64,000 nt of DNA from Rhodobacter viridis. GTDB lineage: Bacteria > Pseudomonadota > Alphaproteobacteria > Rhodobacterales > Rhodobacteraceae. Numbering within the stretch: the stretch's first letter is position 1; every line of letters begins with the position of its first letter. The notes beneath the pieces are model-generated. The model worked only from the letters and a program-made list of their open reading frames with translations. It was not told the DNA's origin and ran no database searches. The DNA lies in NCBI RefSeq assembly GCF_003217355.1, contig NZ_QJTK01000009.1, forward strand, positions 1-64,000, read 5' to 3'. The translations under genes and the position numbers were made by a program. Shown piece after piece: positions 34,874 through 43,977 of this stretch.

Positions 34874-35695
34874 ATGACCGAGTCGTTCGCAGACCCATCC
34901 GAGGAAGAACCGTTGTTTCGTGTGGCCGAGGCTGCGCGGGCGGCGGGCGTGGCCTCCTCGACGCTGCGGCTGTGGGAGACGCAGGGGCTGGTGGCACCGC
35001 AACGCCGGGCCTCGGGGCAGCGGCTTTATTCCGCCGCCGATGTGGCGCGATTGCAGCGCATCGCCTATCTGCGCCGCGAAGCCGGGCTGAACCCCGCCGC
35101 GATCCGCGCGACGCTGGAAGCCGAGAACGACGCCCCTGCGCCCCCCGCGATCACCAACGAACCCCTTGGCGCGGCGCTGCGGGCACTGCGGCAGAACCGG
35201 GGCGAGACGCTCGACACGGTGGCGCAGGCGATGGGGGTTTCGGCCTCGGCGCTGTCCACACTCGAACGCACCGGCGCGGGGGTCAGCTTCAAGACGCTGG
35301 CCGATCTGGCGCAATATTACGGCTCCACCGTCTCGCGCATATCGGGGCAAGACGAGATCGGCCAATCGGTCGTCCGCGCGGGCGCGGCGCGGGTCTGGCC
35401 GATGCCGGTCGAGGGCGTGCGGGTCGAAGTTCTGGCCGAGGGGCGGCGGCAGATGGATTGCCATCGCTTCATCCTTGCCCCCGGCGCGGCGTCGGAGGGC
35501 GGCTATGGCCACGAGGGCGAGGAATTCATCACCGTGCTGGAGGGCCGCTTCCGCATCACCCTCGACGGCGACGAGCTACACGAGTTGGGCGTCGGCGACA
35601 GCATCTATTTCGAAAGCCGCCGCCCGCATGCCTGGGCCAATGCCGCCGACGGCCGCACCGTGGTGATCTGGGTCAACACGCCGCCCACCTTCTGA
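34874..35695 (+). CDS. Three-domain regulator: MerR HTH, XRE HTH and cupin
   Basis: 273 residues. Residues 15-82 are a MerR winged helix (FRVAEAARAAGVASSTLRLWETQGL with RRASGQRLYSAADVARL). Residues 98-155 are a second, XRE/Cro-type HTH (LGAALRALRQNRGETLDTVAQAMGVSASALSTLERTGAGVS). Residues 195-268 are a cupin_2 barrel (GYGHEGEEFITVLEGRFRITL, metal-ligand-type H/E). Two DNA-binding domains plus a sensory cupin is an uncommon architecture; XRE-cupin proteins such as PuuR control GABA and putrescine use. Divergent from gabT, so likely its regulator. ATG 34874 follows AAGGCAGGGAAG. Confidence 0.88.
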   Translation: MTESFADPSEEEPLFRVAEAARAAGVASSTLRLWETQGLVAPQRRASGQRLYSAADVARLQRIAYLRREAGLNPAAIRATLEAENDAPAPPAITNEPLGAALRALRQNRGETLDTVAQAMGVSASALSTLERTGAGVSFKTLADLAQYYGSTVSRISGQDEIGQSVVRAGAARVWPMPVEGVRVEVLAEGRRQMDCHRFILAPGAASEGGYGHEGEEFITVLEGRFRITLDGDELHELGVGDSIYFESRRPHAWANAADGRTVVIWVNTPPTF

Positions 35696-35763
35696 CACCT
35701 TTGCGTGAAGACCTTGCGGCCCCGCGCCCGCGGGGTCACTCTGGTGAAAACCCCGGAGGTCTC

Positions 35764-36180
35764 ATGCGTGTCGCCGTTCTTGCCCTTGCCCTCGTCGCCC
35801 TTGCCGCCTGCAAGGAAGACGCCCCGAAGGCCCCGATCGACCCGCTCAGCCTGATGGGCAAGGATGTCGAATGGGTGGTCAGCGACATCGCGGGCGCCCC
35901 CGTGCCCGAAGGCGTCAGCGTCACCCTGCTCTCGCCCGAGACCGGGATGATCGCGGGCTCCTCCGGCTGCAACCGCTATTCGGGGCGCGTCGAGGTGCAG
36001 GAAGGCTTCCTGCATGTGGGCGCGCTGGCCGGAACGCGGATGATGTGCCCGCCCGCGCAGATGCAGGTCGAGCAGGCCTTCCATTCCACCGTCGGCACGG
36101 TGAAGAACCTGCGGCTGGCGGGCAAGGTGCTTGAATTCAGCGATGCAACTGGCAAGGTGGTGCTGCGCGCCAGCCGCTGA
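35764..36180 (+). CDS. META-domain (HslJ-like) lipoprotein
   Basis: 138 residues. A lipobox ends the signal at C16 (ALVALAAC), so it is an outer- or inner-membrane lipoprotein. The rest is one META domain with SGCNRYSG and the late T-R-M-M-C-P motif followed by EQAF, as in HslJ. META proteins are linked to heat or antibiotic stress in enterics but have no defined biochemistry. GGAGG precedes the ATG. It is followed 38 bases later by a rhomboid protease gene on the same strand. Confidence 0.88.
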   Translation: MRVAVLALALVALAACKEDAPKAPIDPLSLMGKDVEWVVSDIAGAPVPEGVSVTLLSPETGMIAGSSGCNRYSGRVEVQEGFLHVGALAGTRMMCPPAQMQVEQAFHSTVGTVKNLRLAGKVLEFSDATGKVVLRASR

Positions 36181-36218
36181 GGCTTGACGCAAAACCCGTC
36201 TTCGGGAAGGCTGATCCC

Positions 36219-36944
36219 ATGTTCCCGATCCGCGATCATAACCCGTCGACCCGCACCCCCTGGGTGGTGCGCGGCCTGATCGTGCTGAACGTGCTCATCT
36301 ACGTGCTGACGGCCGAATGGGGCGGGCGGATGATCGGGCTTTGGCAATGGGGCGCGCTTTACCCCGATGCGATCAGCCATGGCGCCTCTCTGCACGGGCT
36401 CTTCACCTACATGTTCCTGCATGCGGGGATCATGCACATCGCGGGCAACATGCTGTTCCTCTGGGTCTTTGGCGACAATCTCGAGGACCAGCTGGGCCAT
36501 CTCGGCTTTCTGATCTTCTATCTGCTCGGCGGGCTGGCGGCGGCGGCGGCGCAGATTGCGGGCGCCCCCTACAGCGACGCGCCGATGGTCGGCGCTTCCG
36601 GCGCGATTGCCGCGGTGATGGGAGGCTATCTGCTGCTCTTCCCAAAGGCCCGCGTCGATATCCTGTTCATCTTCGTCATCCTCTACAAGATCTTCACCAT
36701 CCGCGCCTGGATCGTGCTTGGCTTCTGGTTCGCGATCCAGCTGATGAATTCGCTTGGCGGCTCGGCCGATGGCGTCGCGTACTGGGCCCATGCGGGCGGC
36801 TTCCTCGCCGGGCTGGTGCTGGTGATGCCCGCTTTCCTGCGCCGGGGCGGACCGCAGTTCTGGCGCGCGCATGGCGGGCTGCCGCCGAACCCCTCGATCG
36901 ACTATGTGGCGACCCGCGTCCCGGTGGTGAAACGGCGCCGCTAG
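36219..36944 (+). CDS. Rhomboid-family intramembrane serine protease
   Basis: 241 residues with about six membrane helices. Catalytic Ser127 is in GASGAI and catalytic His191 in WAHAGGF; the L1-loop/TM2 motif HAGIMHIAGNMLFLWVFGDNLED is complete. These are inner-membrane proteases that cleave transmembrane substrates. The C-terminal tail (QFWRAHGGLPPNPSIDYVATR) is soluble. It lies after the META lipoprotein gene on the same strand and may be cotranscribed. Convergent with the GMC gene; a 13-14 base tandem (CCCCGGATCATCG twice) sits at the junction. Confidence 0.93.
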   Translation: MFPIRDHNPSTRTPWVVRGLIVLNVLIYVLTAEWGGRMIGLWQWGALYPDAISHGASLHGLFTYMFLHAGIMHIAGNMLFLWVFGDNLEDQLGHLGFLIFYLLGGLAAAAAQIAGAPYSDAPMVGASGAIAAVMGGYLLLFPKARVDILFIFVILYKIFTIRAWIVLGFWFAIQLMNSLGGSADGVAYWAHAGGFLAGLVLVMPAFLRRGGPQFWRAHGGLPPNPSIDYVATRVPVVKRRR

Positions 36945-36954
36945 CGGCCCCGGA

Positions 36955-38556
36955 TCATCGCCCCCGGATCATCGCAGCAGCGCGTTCGGCGATCATGATC
37001 GTCGGCGCATTGGTATTGCCCCCGATCAGGCGCGGCATGACCGAGGCATCAACGACCCGCAGCCCGGCAATCCCCCGCACCCGCAATTCTGGATCGACCA
37101 CCGCCATCGCATCGCTGCCCATCTTGCAGGTGCCGACCGGGTGATAGATCGTGTCGGCGCGCGCCCGGATGTCGGCCATCAGCCCGGCGTCCGAGCCGTC
37201 GTGCGGATAAAGCCGCGCGCCCCGCCAAGGCGCCAGAGCCTCGGCGCCCACGATCTGCTCCAGCATCCGCCCCGCCCGCAGCATCAGCGCCGCGTCGCGC
37301 GGATCGGCGAGAAACCCCGGATCGATGAGCGGCGCGCGGCGCGGGTTCTTCGAGGCAAGCCGCACCGTGCCGCGCGCATGGGGCCGCAGCACGCAGACAT
37401 GCGCCGACCAGCCGTCCGAGGTATGCAGCTTGCGCATGTGCTGATCGACGATGCCGACAACGAAATGGATCTGCAGATCGGGCACCGTGACCTCGGGCGA
37501 CGAACGCAGGAACGCCCCCCCCTCGGCCATGGGCGAAGCGAAAAGCCCCTCGCCATGCCGCATCCAGCCGCCCGCCGCCTTCATCAGCCGCATCAGCCCG
37601 CGCGGGTTCAGCCCCACCACATCGCGGCGCGGCGAAAAGTGAGAAATCGTGTAATCGAGATGATCTTGCAGATTGGCGCCAACCCCGGGCAGATCCTGCA
37701 CCACCTCAATACCCATCTCGCGCAGATGCGCGCCCGGGCCCACTCCCGACAGCATCAGAAGCTGCGGCGAGCCAAAGGCCCCGGCGGAGACGATCACCTC
37801 CCGCGCCGCCTCGAGCCGCAGCCGCCTGCGGCCCTGCCGCACCAGCGCCCCGGTCGCCCGACCTTCGACGATCAGCACCTTCTCCGCCCGCGCCCCGGTC
37901 AGCACCGTCAGGTTCGGCCGGTCCAGCACCGGATGCAGATAGGCCGCCGCGGCCGAGCAGCGCTCGCCCTTCCTCAAGCCATCCCAGAATTGCGTGACCT
38001 GAAAGGGGGCCGCGCCTTCCTGCCTCTCGCCGTTGAAATCGTCGGTTTCCGGGCAGTGCACGGCCTCGCAGGCCCGCACGAAAGCCCGGGTGATCGGGCG
38101 CGGGCGGCGCTGATCGCCCACCTGCAACGGGCCCTCGGCCCCGTGATGCGCCGAGGCGCCGCGGATGTTGCGCTCGGATTTCAGGAACCACGGCTGACAG
38201 GCTGCCCAGTCCCAGCCCGTGGCGCCCTCGGCGGCCCAAGCGTCATAGTCCGACGGGTGGCCGCGCACATAAAGCATCGCATTGATCGCGGACGAGCCCC
38301 CGAGCCCCCTGCCCCGCGGTTGAAACCCCCGGCGCCCGTTCAGACCGGGCTGCGGCACCGTATGCAGCGCCCAGTTGTGGGCGTAAAGATAGCCGGGCAC
38401 CAGCGCAGCGACCAGGGCGGGCGCGCGCACCAGAATATCCTTTGCCGCATCACCCGCCTCGACCAGACAGACGCGCGTGCCCGGATCTTCGCTCAGCCGC
38501 GCCGCCAGCACCGATCCGGCCGAGCCGCCGCCCAGAATGACATAGTCGAAATGCAT
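36955..38556 (-). CDS. GMC-family FAD-dependent oxidoreductase (choline/alcohol dehydrogenase-like)
   Basis: 533 residues. The FAD-binding dinucleotide motif GGGSAGSVLAARL (9-21), GMC signature 1 (RGLGGSSAINAMLYVRG), signature 2 (SAGAFGSPQLLMLSGVGP) and the C-terminal active-site region HPVGTCKMG (His) and GGNTNAPTIMIAERAA (Asn) are intact. Oxidation of a primary alcohol (choline-like, aliphatic or polyethylene-glycol type) is expected; the substrate cannot be assigned and there is no adjacent betaine aldehyde dehydrogenase. GGGGGAG precedes the ATG. Single gene. Confidence 0.92.
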   Translation of the reverse strand: MHFDYVILGGGSAGSVLAARLSEDPGTRVCLVEAGDAAKDILVRAPALVAALVPGYLYAHNWALHTVPQPGLNGRRGFQPRGRGLGGSSAINAMLYVRGHPSDYDAWAAEGATGWDWAACQPWFLKSERNIRGASAHHGAEGPLQVGDQRRPRPITRAFVRACEAVHCPETDDFNGERQEGAAPFQVTQFWDGLRKGERCSAAAAYLHPVLDRPNLTVLTGARAEKVLIVEGRATGALVRQGRRRLRLEAAREVIVSAGAFGSPQLLMLSGVGPGAHLREMGIEVVQDLPGVGANLQDHLDYTISHFSPRRDVVGLNPRGLMRLMKAAGGWMRHGEGLFASPMAEGGAFLRSSPEVTVPDLQIHFVVGIVDQHMRKLHTSDGWSAHVCVLRPHARGTVRLASKNPRRAPLIDPGFLADPRDAALMLRAGRMLEQIVGAEALAPWRGARLYPHDGSDAGLMADIRARADTIYHPVGTCKMGSDAMAVVDPELRVRGIAGLRVVDASVMPRLIGGNTNAPTIMIAERAAAMIRGR

Positions 38557-38619
38557 CAGGCTCCCCCGTTTCCGAGAGAGCCTAACCGGTTTTTCAGTGC
38601 GACAAAGCGTGACCTGCCG

Positions 38620-41040
38620 TCACTTCCGCTGCACACCGCCGGTAGCCTTGGTGACCTTTTCCACGACCTTGGCCGAGACCGCTTCGATCTCGGCATCGGT
38701 CAGGGTCTTGTCGCGCGGCTGCAGCCGGACCGACAGCGCGATCGACTTCTTGCCCGCGCCCATCTGTTCCTCGGCCTTGGCGCCGGTGAACTGGTCGAAG
38801 ACCGAGACCTGATCAATGAGCACCTTGTCGGCCCCGTAAGCCGCGTTCACCGCGGTCAGCGCCTCGACACCCGCATCGACGACGAAGGCGAAATCGCGCT
38901 CGACCGCGTGCAGATCCGAGAGCGCCAGCGCGGGCCGGGTCGGCGTTTTCGCTTTCGGGAAGGGCACTGCCTCGATCCAGACGGTGAAGGCGACCGCCGG
39001 CCCTTTCACGCCCATTTCGCGCAGCACTTTCGGATGCACCTCGCCAAAGCTCGCCAGCGCATTCGGCCCAAGCGCGATGGTGCCCGCGCGGCCCGGATGG
39101 AACCAGCCCGCCACCTTGCGGTTGACCTGCACCCGCGCGGGCGCGCCGATCGCGGCCAGCACCGCCTCGACATCGGCCTTGGCGTCGTAAAGATCGACCG
39201 GACGGCGCGAGGCCCAGGGGTCACGCGGCGCCGAAGCGCCCACCAGAAGCCCCGCCGCCTGCAACGCCTGATCGCCCGGTTCGCCACCGCTGAAGGCGGG
39301 GCCCACCTCGAAGAGCGCCAGATCGGCAAAGCCGCGCGACTGGTTGCGCGCCGCCGCCTGCAAGAGACCCGGCAGCAGGTCCGGGCGCAGGTGGGTCATC
39401 TCGGACGAGATCGGGTTTTCAATCCGCGTCGCATCCGCGCCACCGCCGAACAGCACCGCCGATTTCGCGTCGATGAAGCTGTAGGTCACGCATTCATTGT
39501 AGCCCAAGGCCGCAATCGTGCGCCGCGCGGTGCGTTCGCGGGTCTGGATCGGCGTCAGCACCGGACCGGGAACGCCGGTGGTTTCGCGCGCCATCGGACG
39601 GCCCACCAGCTTCGTGAGGGACGCAATCCGCGCCACTTCCTCGACCAGATCCGCCTCGCCCAACACATCGGGCCGCCACGAGGGCGCGGTGGCCATGTCG
39701 CCTTCAAAGGTGAAGCCAAGCGCCGTCAGCGTCGCGCGCTGCGTCGCCTCGGGAATGTCCATGCCGACAAGGCTGATGACGCGGGCCGGGTCGAGCTTGT
39801 AGGCGCGCTTGGTGTTCGGCACGGCGCCGTCCATCACCACGCTTGAGGCCTCGCCGCCGCACAGGTCGAGCACCATTTGCGTCGCCAGTTCCAGCCCCGG
39901 CAGGGTGAATTCCGGGTCCACGCCGCGCTCGAACCGATAGCGCGCGTCCGAGTTGATCTTCAGCGCGCGGCCGGTCGTGGCAATGGTGATCGGGTCCCAA
40001 TAGGCGCTTTCAAGGAAGACATCGGTGGTCTCCTCGGTGCAGCCCGAAAGCTCGCCGCCCATGATCCCGGCAAGGCTTTCCGGTTCCTTGTCGTCGCAAA
40101 TCACCATCTGACCGGGGCGCAGGGTGTAGGTCTTGCCATCGAGCGCCAGCAGCTCCTCGCCGCCCTTGGCAGGGACTATCCGCAGGTTCCCCGCCACCTT
40201 CGCCGCGTCGAACACGTGCAGCGGGCGGTTCAGGTCATAGGTGAAGAAGTTGGTGATATCGACCAGCGCCGAGATCGGGCGCAGCCCGATCGCCCGCAGC
40301 CGCGATTGCAGCCAGTCGGGGCTAGGCCCGTTTTTCACGCCGCGGATCAGACGGCCTGCAAAAAGCGGGCAGCCCTTTTCCTTGAGGCCCGGGTCGATTT
40401 CCACCTTGATCGGGCTTTCGAACCCGCCCGGCACGGCCTCGATTTCGAGCGGCTTGAGCCGCCCAAGACCGCGCGCCGCCAGATCGCGGGCGACGCCGCG
40501 CACGCCCAGCGCATCGGGGCGGTTCGGGGTGATCTTGATGTGGATCATCGGATCGACCGCCTCGGGGCGGTTTTCCGCCAGCCAGTCGATGAACTTGCAG
40601 CCGACCTCGGAATTCAGGCTGTCCTCGGGCAGCTCGATGATGCCGTTATGCTCGTCGGACAGTTCGAGTTCCCGTTCCGAGCACATCATGCCGTGGCTTT
40701 CGACGCCGCGGATCTTGCCGATGCCCAAAGTGGTGTCGATGCCCGGCACGTAATCGCCCGGTTTCGCCAGCACGACGGTGATCCCCGCCCGCGCATTCGG
40801 CGCGCCGCAGACGATGACCTTTTCGCCCTCGTCGGTCAGCACACGGCAGACCCGCAGCTTGTCGGCATCGGGGTGCTTTTCGGCGTGCAGCACCTTGGCG
40901 ATGGTGAAGGGGGCGAGTTTCGCGCCCGGGTTCACCACCTCCTCGACCTCAAGGCCAAGGTCGGTGAGCGCATCGGCGATCTCGGTGACCGAGGCCTCGG
41001 TTTCGAGATGGTCTTTCAGCCAGGAGAGGGTGAATTTCAT
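38620..41040 (-). CDS. pheT: Phenylalanyl-tRNA synthetase beta subunit
   Basis: 806 residues. Begins MKFTLSWLKDHLETEASVTEIADALTDLGLEVEEV in the PheT N-terminal domain, followed by the tRNA-binding OB domain (KVLHAEKHPDADKLRVC), B3/B4 editing domains and the C-terminal anticodon-binding FDX-ACB domain. It pairs with PheS to form the (alphabeta)2 enzyme. Its ribosome site (AAAAAGGTG) lies inside the last codons of the DUF6602-like gene, whose stop is four bases upstream, so pheT translation depends on the inserted gene's 3' end. A longer open frame runs backward into that gene and is not real. Confidence 0.97.
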   Translation of the reverse strand: MKFTLSWLKDHLETEASVTEIADALTDLGLEVEEVVNPGAKLAPFTIAKVLHAEKHPDADKLRVCRVLTDEGEKVIVCGAPNARAGITVVLAKPGDYVPGIDTTLGIGKIRGVESHGMMCSERELELSDEHNGIIELPEDSLNSEVGCKFIDWLAENRPEAVDPMIHIKITPNRPDALGVRGVARDLAARGLGRLKPLEIEAVPGGFESPIKVEIDPGLKEKGCPLFAGRLIRGVKNGPSPDWLQSRLRAIGLRPISALVDITNFFTYDLNRPLHVFDAAKVAGNLRIVPAKGGEELLALDGKTYTLRPGQMVICDDKEPESLAGIMGGELSGCTEETTDVFLESAYWDPITIATTGRALKINSDARYRFERGVDPEFTLPGLELATQMVLDLCGGEASSVVMDGAVPNTKRAYKLDPARVISLVGMDIPEATQRATLTALGFTFEGDMATAPSWRPDVLGEADLVEEVARIASLTKLVGRPMARETTGVPGPVLTPIQTRERTARRTIAALGYNECVTYSFIDAKSAVLFGGGADATRIENPISSEMTHLRPDLLPGLLQAAARNQSRGFADLALFEVGPAFSGGEPGDQALQAAGLLVGASAPRDPWASRRPVDLYDAKADVEAVLAAIGAPARVQVNRKVAGWFHPGRAGTIALGPNALASFGEVHPKVLREMGVKGPAVAFTVWIEAVPFPKAKTPTRPALALSDLHAVERDFAFVVDAGVEALTAVNAAYGADKVLIDQVSVFDQFTGAKAEEQMGAGKKSIALSVRLQPRDKTLTDAEIEAVSAKVVEKVTKATGGVQRK

Positions 41041-41044
41041 TTGG

Positions 41045-41815
41045 TCACACCTTTTTCCACATTTTTCCAAGGTCGGCGGCATAGCTAAAATACGGAACAG
41101 CGCCCCGCCGAGGATTTTCGCGCGCAACAAAATTGAAAGTTGAAACCCAGTAAGCAGTAAGAGCTTGGGCTGTTTCGTCACGCTCGGGCAGAAATCTTCT
41201 ACGCGATGGATGAACCAATCCTTTGCCAAGAACGTAAACCATCTCGACGCCCTCATAGTCGCCGACACTATGCTCAGCTATCTTATCGCAGACGGTAGCG
41301 GGCCAATTATCACCCCATGCGACATCGTATGCGAAGAGAGTGTGAAAATAGCGCGCGTCCCCATCGATACCCACCATTCCACTCTTAGCTTGCTGCTTTT
41401 TGAATGGACGCAAAGAGCGCAACTTCGCCGCTGCGATTTGAGACTTCTTTATCTCCTCATCGTTCAGGAGTGACTTGACTTCTATAGAGGCGAGCAAAGC
41501 TTCGGCGGGTAGTACTGCCGTTGCTCCTGAATAAAACGGGAAGTTACGAGACGAGTCATAAATCATAACGTCGAGTTGGGGGCTAGTTCTCTTACCGAGA
41601 TCTACGACTTCTCCTTTTATAGCCTTATAGACATTAGGCAATAGCCCGCCGATCAAGTTGGCGATGCTGTCCTCACGCTCATCTCCTTTTCCGCCCCGAT
41701 GCTGCAAGTTTCGAGTTTCTTCAATTCGAACCTTCAGCTTTTTGATCTCCGTTCCGAACCTATCGATAAAAATCGGGACAGCGTGACCTTTATTTAGAGG
41801 ATTCCGCTTCTTCAC
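41045..41815 (-). CDS. DUF6602-like, PD-(D/E)xK nuclease-type protein inserted between pheS and pheT
   Basis: 256 residues, starting with GTG at 41815 that overlaps the pheS stop by four bases (GTGA). The segment [12 protein letters not shown] followed by LDVMIYD and [11 protein letters not shown] resembles DUF6602: E47, D82 and E112-x-K114 are spaced like the catalytic residues of a PD-(D/E)xK restriction-type nuclease. N-terminal coiled/helical region about 15-40. The C-terminal half (about 150-256) has no obvious motif. The base composition is visibly AT-richer than pheS and pheT, with codons such as AAT, ATA and TTA rarely used elsewhere in the window, indicating acquisition. It is coupled to both neighbours, so it must be expressed with the synthetase. 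Function unknown; nuclease activity is inference. Confidence 0.8.
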   Translation of the reverse strand: MKKRNPLNKGHAVPIFIDRFGTEIKKLKVRIEETRNLQHRGGKGDEREDSIANLIGGLLPNVYKAIKGEVVDLGKRTSPQLDVMIYDSSRNFPFYSGATAVLPAEALLASIEVKSLLNDEEIKKSQIAAAKLRSLRPFKKQQAKSGMVGIDGDARYFHTLFAYDVAWGDNWPATVCDKIAEHSVGDYEGVEMVYVLGKGLVHPSRRRFLPERDETAQALTAYWVSTFNFVARENPRRGAVPYFSYAADLGKMWKKV

Positions 41816-42894
41816 TTACTCAACCCCCCGAACACCGTCGGCAGGTCCAGCGCGGCAAAGCCGTAGTGCTTCAGCCAGCGCAGGTCGCTTTCAAAGAACG
41901 CGCGCAGATCCGGGATGCCGTATTTCAGCATCGCGATCCGGTCGATGCCGACGCCGAAGGCAAAGCCCTGATATTCGTTCGGATCGATGCCGCCCGCCGC
42001 CAGAACCTTCGGATGCACCATGCCCGAGCCGAGGATTTCCAGCCAGGAATTGCCCTCGCCGATCTTCAGCTGGCCGCCTTCCCAGGAACAGCGGATATCC
42101 ACCTCGGCCGAGGGTTCGGTGAAGGGGAAGTGGCTGGCGCGGAAGCGCAATTCGACCGAGGGCACCTCGAAGAAGGTCTTGCAGAATTCCTCCAGCACCC
42201 ATTTCAGGTTCGCCATCGAAATGTCGCGGCCAATGGCGAGGCCCTCGACCTGATGGAACATCGGCGCGTGGGTCTGGTCCATGTCCATGCGGTAGACGCG
42301 GCCCGGCGCGATCACGCGAATGGGCGCGCCCTTGGCCTGCATGGCGCGGATCTGCACCGGCGAGGTATGGGTGCGCAGCACATGCGGCGGGCGCGGGTCG
42401 GCGGCGTCGCGGGCCATGAAGAAGGTGTCGTGTTCTTGCCGCGCGGGGTGTTCGGGCGCGATGTTGAGCGCGTCGAAGTTGTACCAGTCGGATTCGACCT
42501 GCGGCCCCTCGGCCACGGCAAAGCCCATGTCGGCGAAGATCGCGGTGACTTCGTCCATCACCTGAGAAACCGGGTGGATCGTGCCCTGACGGCGCGGACG
42601 GCCGGGCAGCGTCACATCGAGCCATTCCGAGCGCAGACGCGCATCAAGGGCGGCATCGGCCAGAGCCTCTTTCTTGGCACGCAGGGCGGCGTCGATCTCG
42701 TCCTTCAGACGGTTCAGCGCGGCGCCAGTGGTGGTGCGTTCCTCGGGCGTCATCTGACCGAGTTCGCGCATCTTCAGCGAAATCTCGCCCTTCTTGCCAA
42801 GGGCGGCCAGACGGATCTCCTCAAGGCTCGCCTCATCCGCGGCTTGCGCGATGCCTTCGAGATATTTCGCCTTGAGCACATCAAGCGTGGTCAT
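41812..42894 (-). CDS. pheS: Phenylalanyl-tRNA synthetase alpha subunit
   Basis: 360 residues, class II aminoacyl-tRNA synthetase catalytic subunit. An N-terminal coiled coil (about 1-85) is followed by the catalytic core with motif 2 ([10 protein letters not shown] region) and motif 3 ([18 protein letters not shown]). It charges tRNA-Phe together with PheT. Here pheT is displaced by a 0.77-kb insertion and the pheS stop overlaps the start of the inserted gene. Upstream 43 bases hold the hairpin at 42967-42999. Confidence 0.97.
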   Translation of the reverse strand: MTTLDVLKAKYLEGIAQAADEASLEEIRLAALGKKGEISLKMRELGQMTPEERTTTGAALNRLKDEIDAALRAKKEALADAALDARLRSEWLDVTLPGRPRRQGTIHPVSQVMDEVTAIFADMGFAVAEGPQVESDWYNFDALNIAPEHPARQEHDTFFMARDAADPRPPHVLRTHTSPVQIRAMQAKGAPIRVIAPGRVYRMDMDQTHAPMFHQVEGLAIGRDISMANLKWVLEEFCKTFFEVPSVELRFRASHFPFTEPSAEVDIRCSWEGGQLKIGEGNSWLEILGSGMVHPKVLAAGGIDPNEYQGFAFGVGIDRIAMLKYGIPDLRAFFESDLRWLKHYGFAALDLPTVFGGLSK

Positions 42895-42966
42895 CCGGTC
42901 TCTCCTGCAAGTGGGTGCGTCTTGCTAGCCGCCCCCCGAAACGATTTCAAGCGCGGGAACGAAAAA

Positions 42967-42999
42967 CCCCCGCGACGGCGGCTGCCGCGCGGGGGTTTT
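42967..42999 (-). terminator. Terminator of the rpmI-rplT operon
   Basis: CCCCCGCG (42967-42974) pairs with CGCGGGGG (42988-42995), with a T-run on the minus strand (GGGTTTTTC), 20 bases after the rplT stop. Confidence 0.88.
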
Positions 43000-43018
43000 G
43001 TTTCCCGGTTGGGGGAAA

Positions 43019-43384
43019 TTACGCAGCCACGGCGGCCTTGGCCTGAGCGACGATCGCCGCAAAGGCTTCGGGTTCGTGGATGGCGAGATCGGCCAGAACC
43101 TTGCGGTCCACTTCGATCCCGGCCAGAGCCAGACCGTTGATGAAGCGCGAGTAGGTCATTTCCAGATCGACGGCGCGGACGGCGGCGTTGATACGCTGGA
43201 TCCACAGCGCGCGGAAGTTGCGCTTGCGCTGCTGGCGGTCGCGCGTGGCGTATTGCATCGCCTTGTCGACAGCCTGGGTGGCGGTGCGGAAGTTGCGCGA
43301 ACGGGCCGAGTAGTAGCCTTTCGCCTTCTTCAGGACTTTCTTGTGCGAGGCGTGAGTGACCTTGCCGGATTTGACGCGGGACAT
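43019..43384 (-). CDS. rplT: 50S ribosomal protein L20
   Basis: 121 residues, exact L20 length: a basic N terminus ([21 protein letters not shown]), [18 protein letters not shown] and the globular C-terminal domain ([26 protein letters not shown]). It is an early assembly protein of the large subunit and, in enterics, represses its own operon. It follows rpmI by 16 bases on the same strand; infC is not in the window. Confidence 0.98.
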   Translation of the reverse strand: MSRVKSGKVTHASHKKVLKKAKGYYSARSRNFRTATQAVDKAMQYATRDRQQRKRNFRALWIQRINAAVRAVDLEMTYSRFINGLALAGIEVDRKVLADLAIHEPEAFAAIVAQAKAAVAA

Positions 43385-43400
43385 TGTTCAGGCCTCCAGA

Positions 43401-43601
43401 TCAGCGGTTGTAGGGCATGTATTTTTTGACGATCTTCGCGTCCGCATCGGACAGGATCATCGTGCCCGCGCTGTCGCGGATGAACTTGGTCGTGCGCTTG
43501 ATCATGCCGTGGCGCTTGCCGGCCGGACCCGCGATGACCTTGCCGGTCGCCGTGAATTTGAACCGCTTTTTCGCAGCGGATTTGGTCTTCATCTTGGGCA
43601 T
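43401..43601 (-). CDS. rpmI: 50S ribosomal protein L35
   Basis: 66 residues starting [14 protein letters not shown], the standard L35 N terminus, and ending [16 protein letters not shown] lies six bases before ATG 43601; the in-frame ATG at 43607 abuts the ribosome site. First gene of rpmI-rplT. The 115 bases to the next gene upstream hold its promoter. Confidence 0.98.
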   Translation of the reverse strand: MPKMKTKSAAKKRFKFTATGKVIAGPAGKRHGMIKRTTKFIRDSAGTMILSDADAKIVKKYMPYNR

Positions 43602-43716
43602 TTTCATCTCCTTTTCGAGAGTGAACGCACGACTCGGCATGCCACTGTTGGCCGGCCGTGCGGGATAGATGCGGGCAGATAGACGCGCAGGCCGGGAATG
43701 GCAAGCGAAAACAGGC

Positions 43717-43947
43717 CTATCGGTTGAGGAATCGCGCGATGATGCGGGCGAAGACCTCGGGGATCTGGCCGGGCGTGTAACCGCCCGGTTTCGTATACAT
43801 GGCCAGAAGGATCAGACCGCCCCCCACCAGCACCGCCATTGTCGCGGCGCGCGGCGGGCGGCTGTCGGCAAAGGCCGAGAGCACACCCGGAATCGCAAAG
43901 GCCGAAACGAGGATACCAAGCACGAGGAACAGATCGCTGTCGAGCAT
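43717..43947 (-). CDS. Small two-helix membrane protein of unknown function
   Basis: 76 residues: helices at about 6-26 ([21 protein letters not shown]) and 34-50 ([17 protein letters not shown]), then a soluble [24 protein letters not shown] tail. The segment PGGYTP-x-QIPEVF looks conserved in Rhodobacteraceae. It starts 30 bases after the pyruvate kinase stop on the same strand and is probably cotranscribed. Function unknown. Confidence 0.8.
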   Translation of the reverse strand: MLDSDLFLVLGILVSAFAIPGVLSAFADSRPPRAATMAVLVGGGLILLAMYTKPGGYTPGQIPEVFARIIARFLNR

Positions 43948-43977
43948 GGCACCCTCCGGCCCTGTATGCCGGGAAGG

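Noticed and set aside
36949-36976. Tandem CCCCGGATCATCG at the rhomboid/GMC junction
   Set aside because: A short duplication at the GMC stop codon with no hairpin or mobile-element features; noted only in the rhomboid entry.
41045-41815. A pheT isoform fused in frame with the inserted gene's antisense-like extension
   Set aside because: The open frame upstream of pheT at 41040 lies in a different frame from the DUF6602-like gene, lacks a ribosome site and does not resemble PheT.
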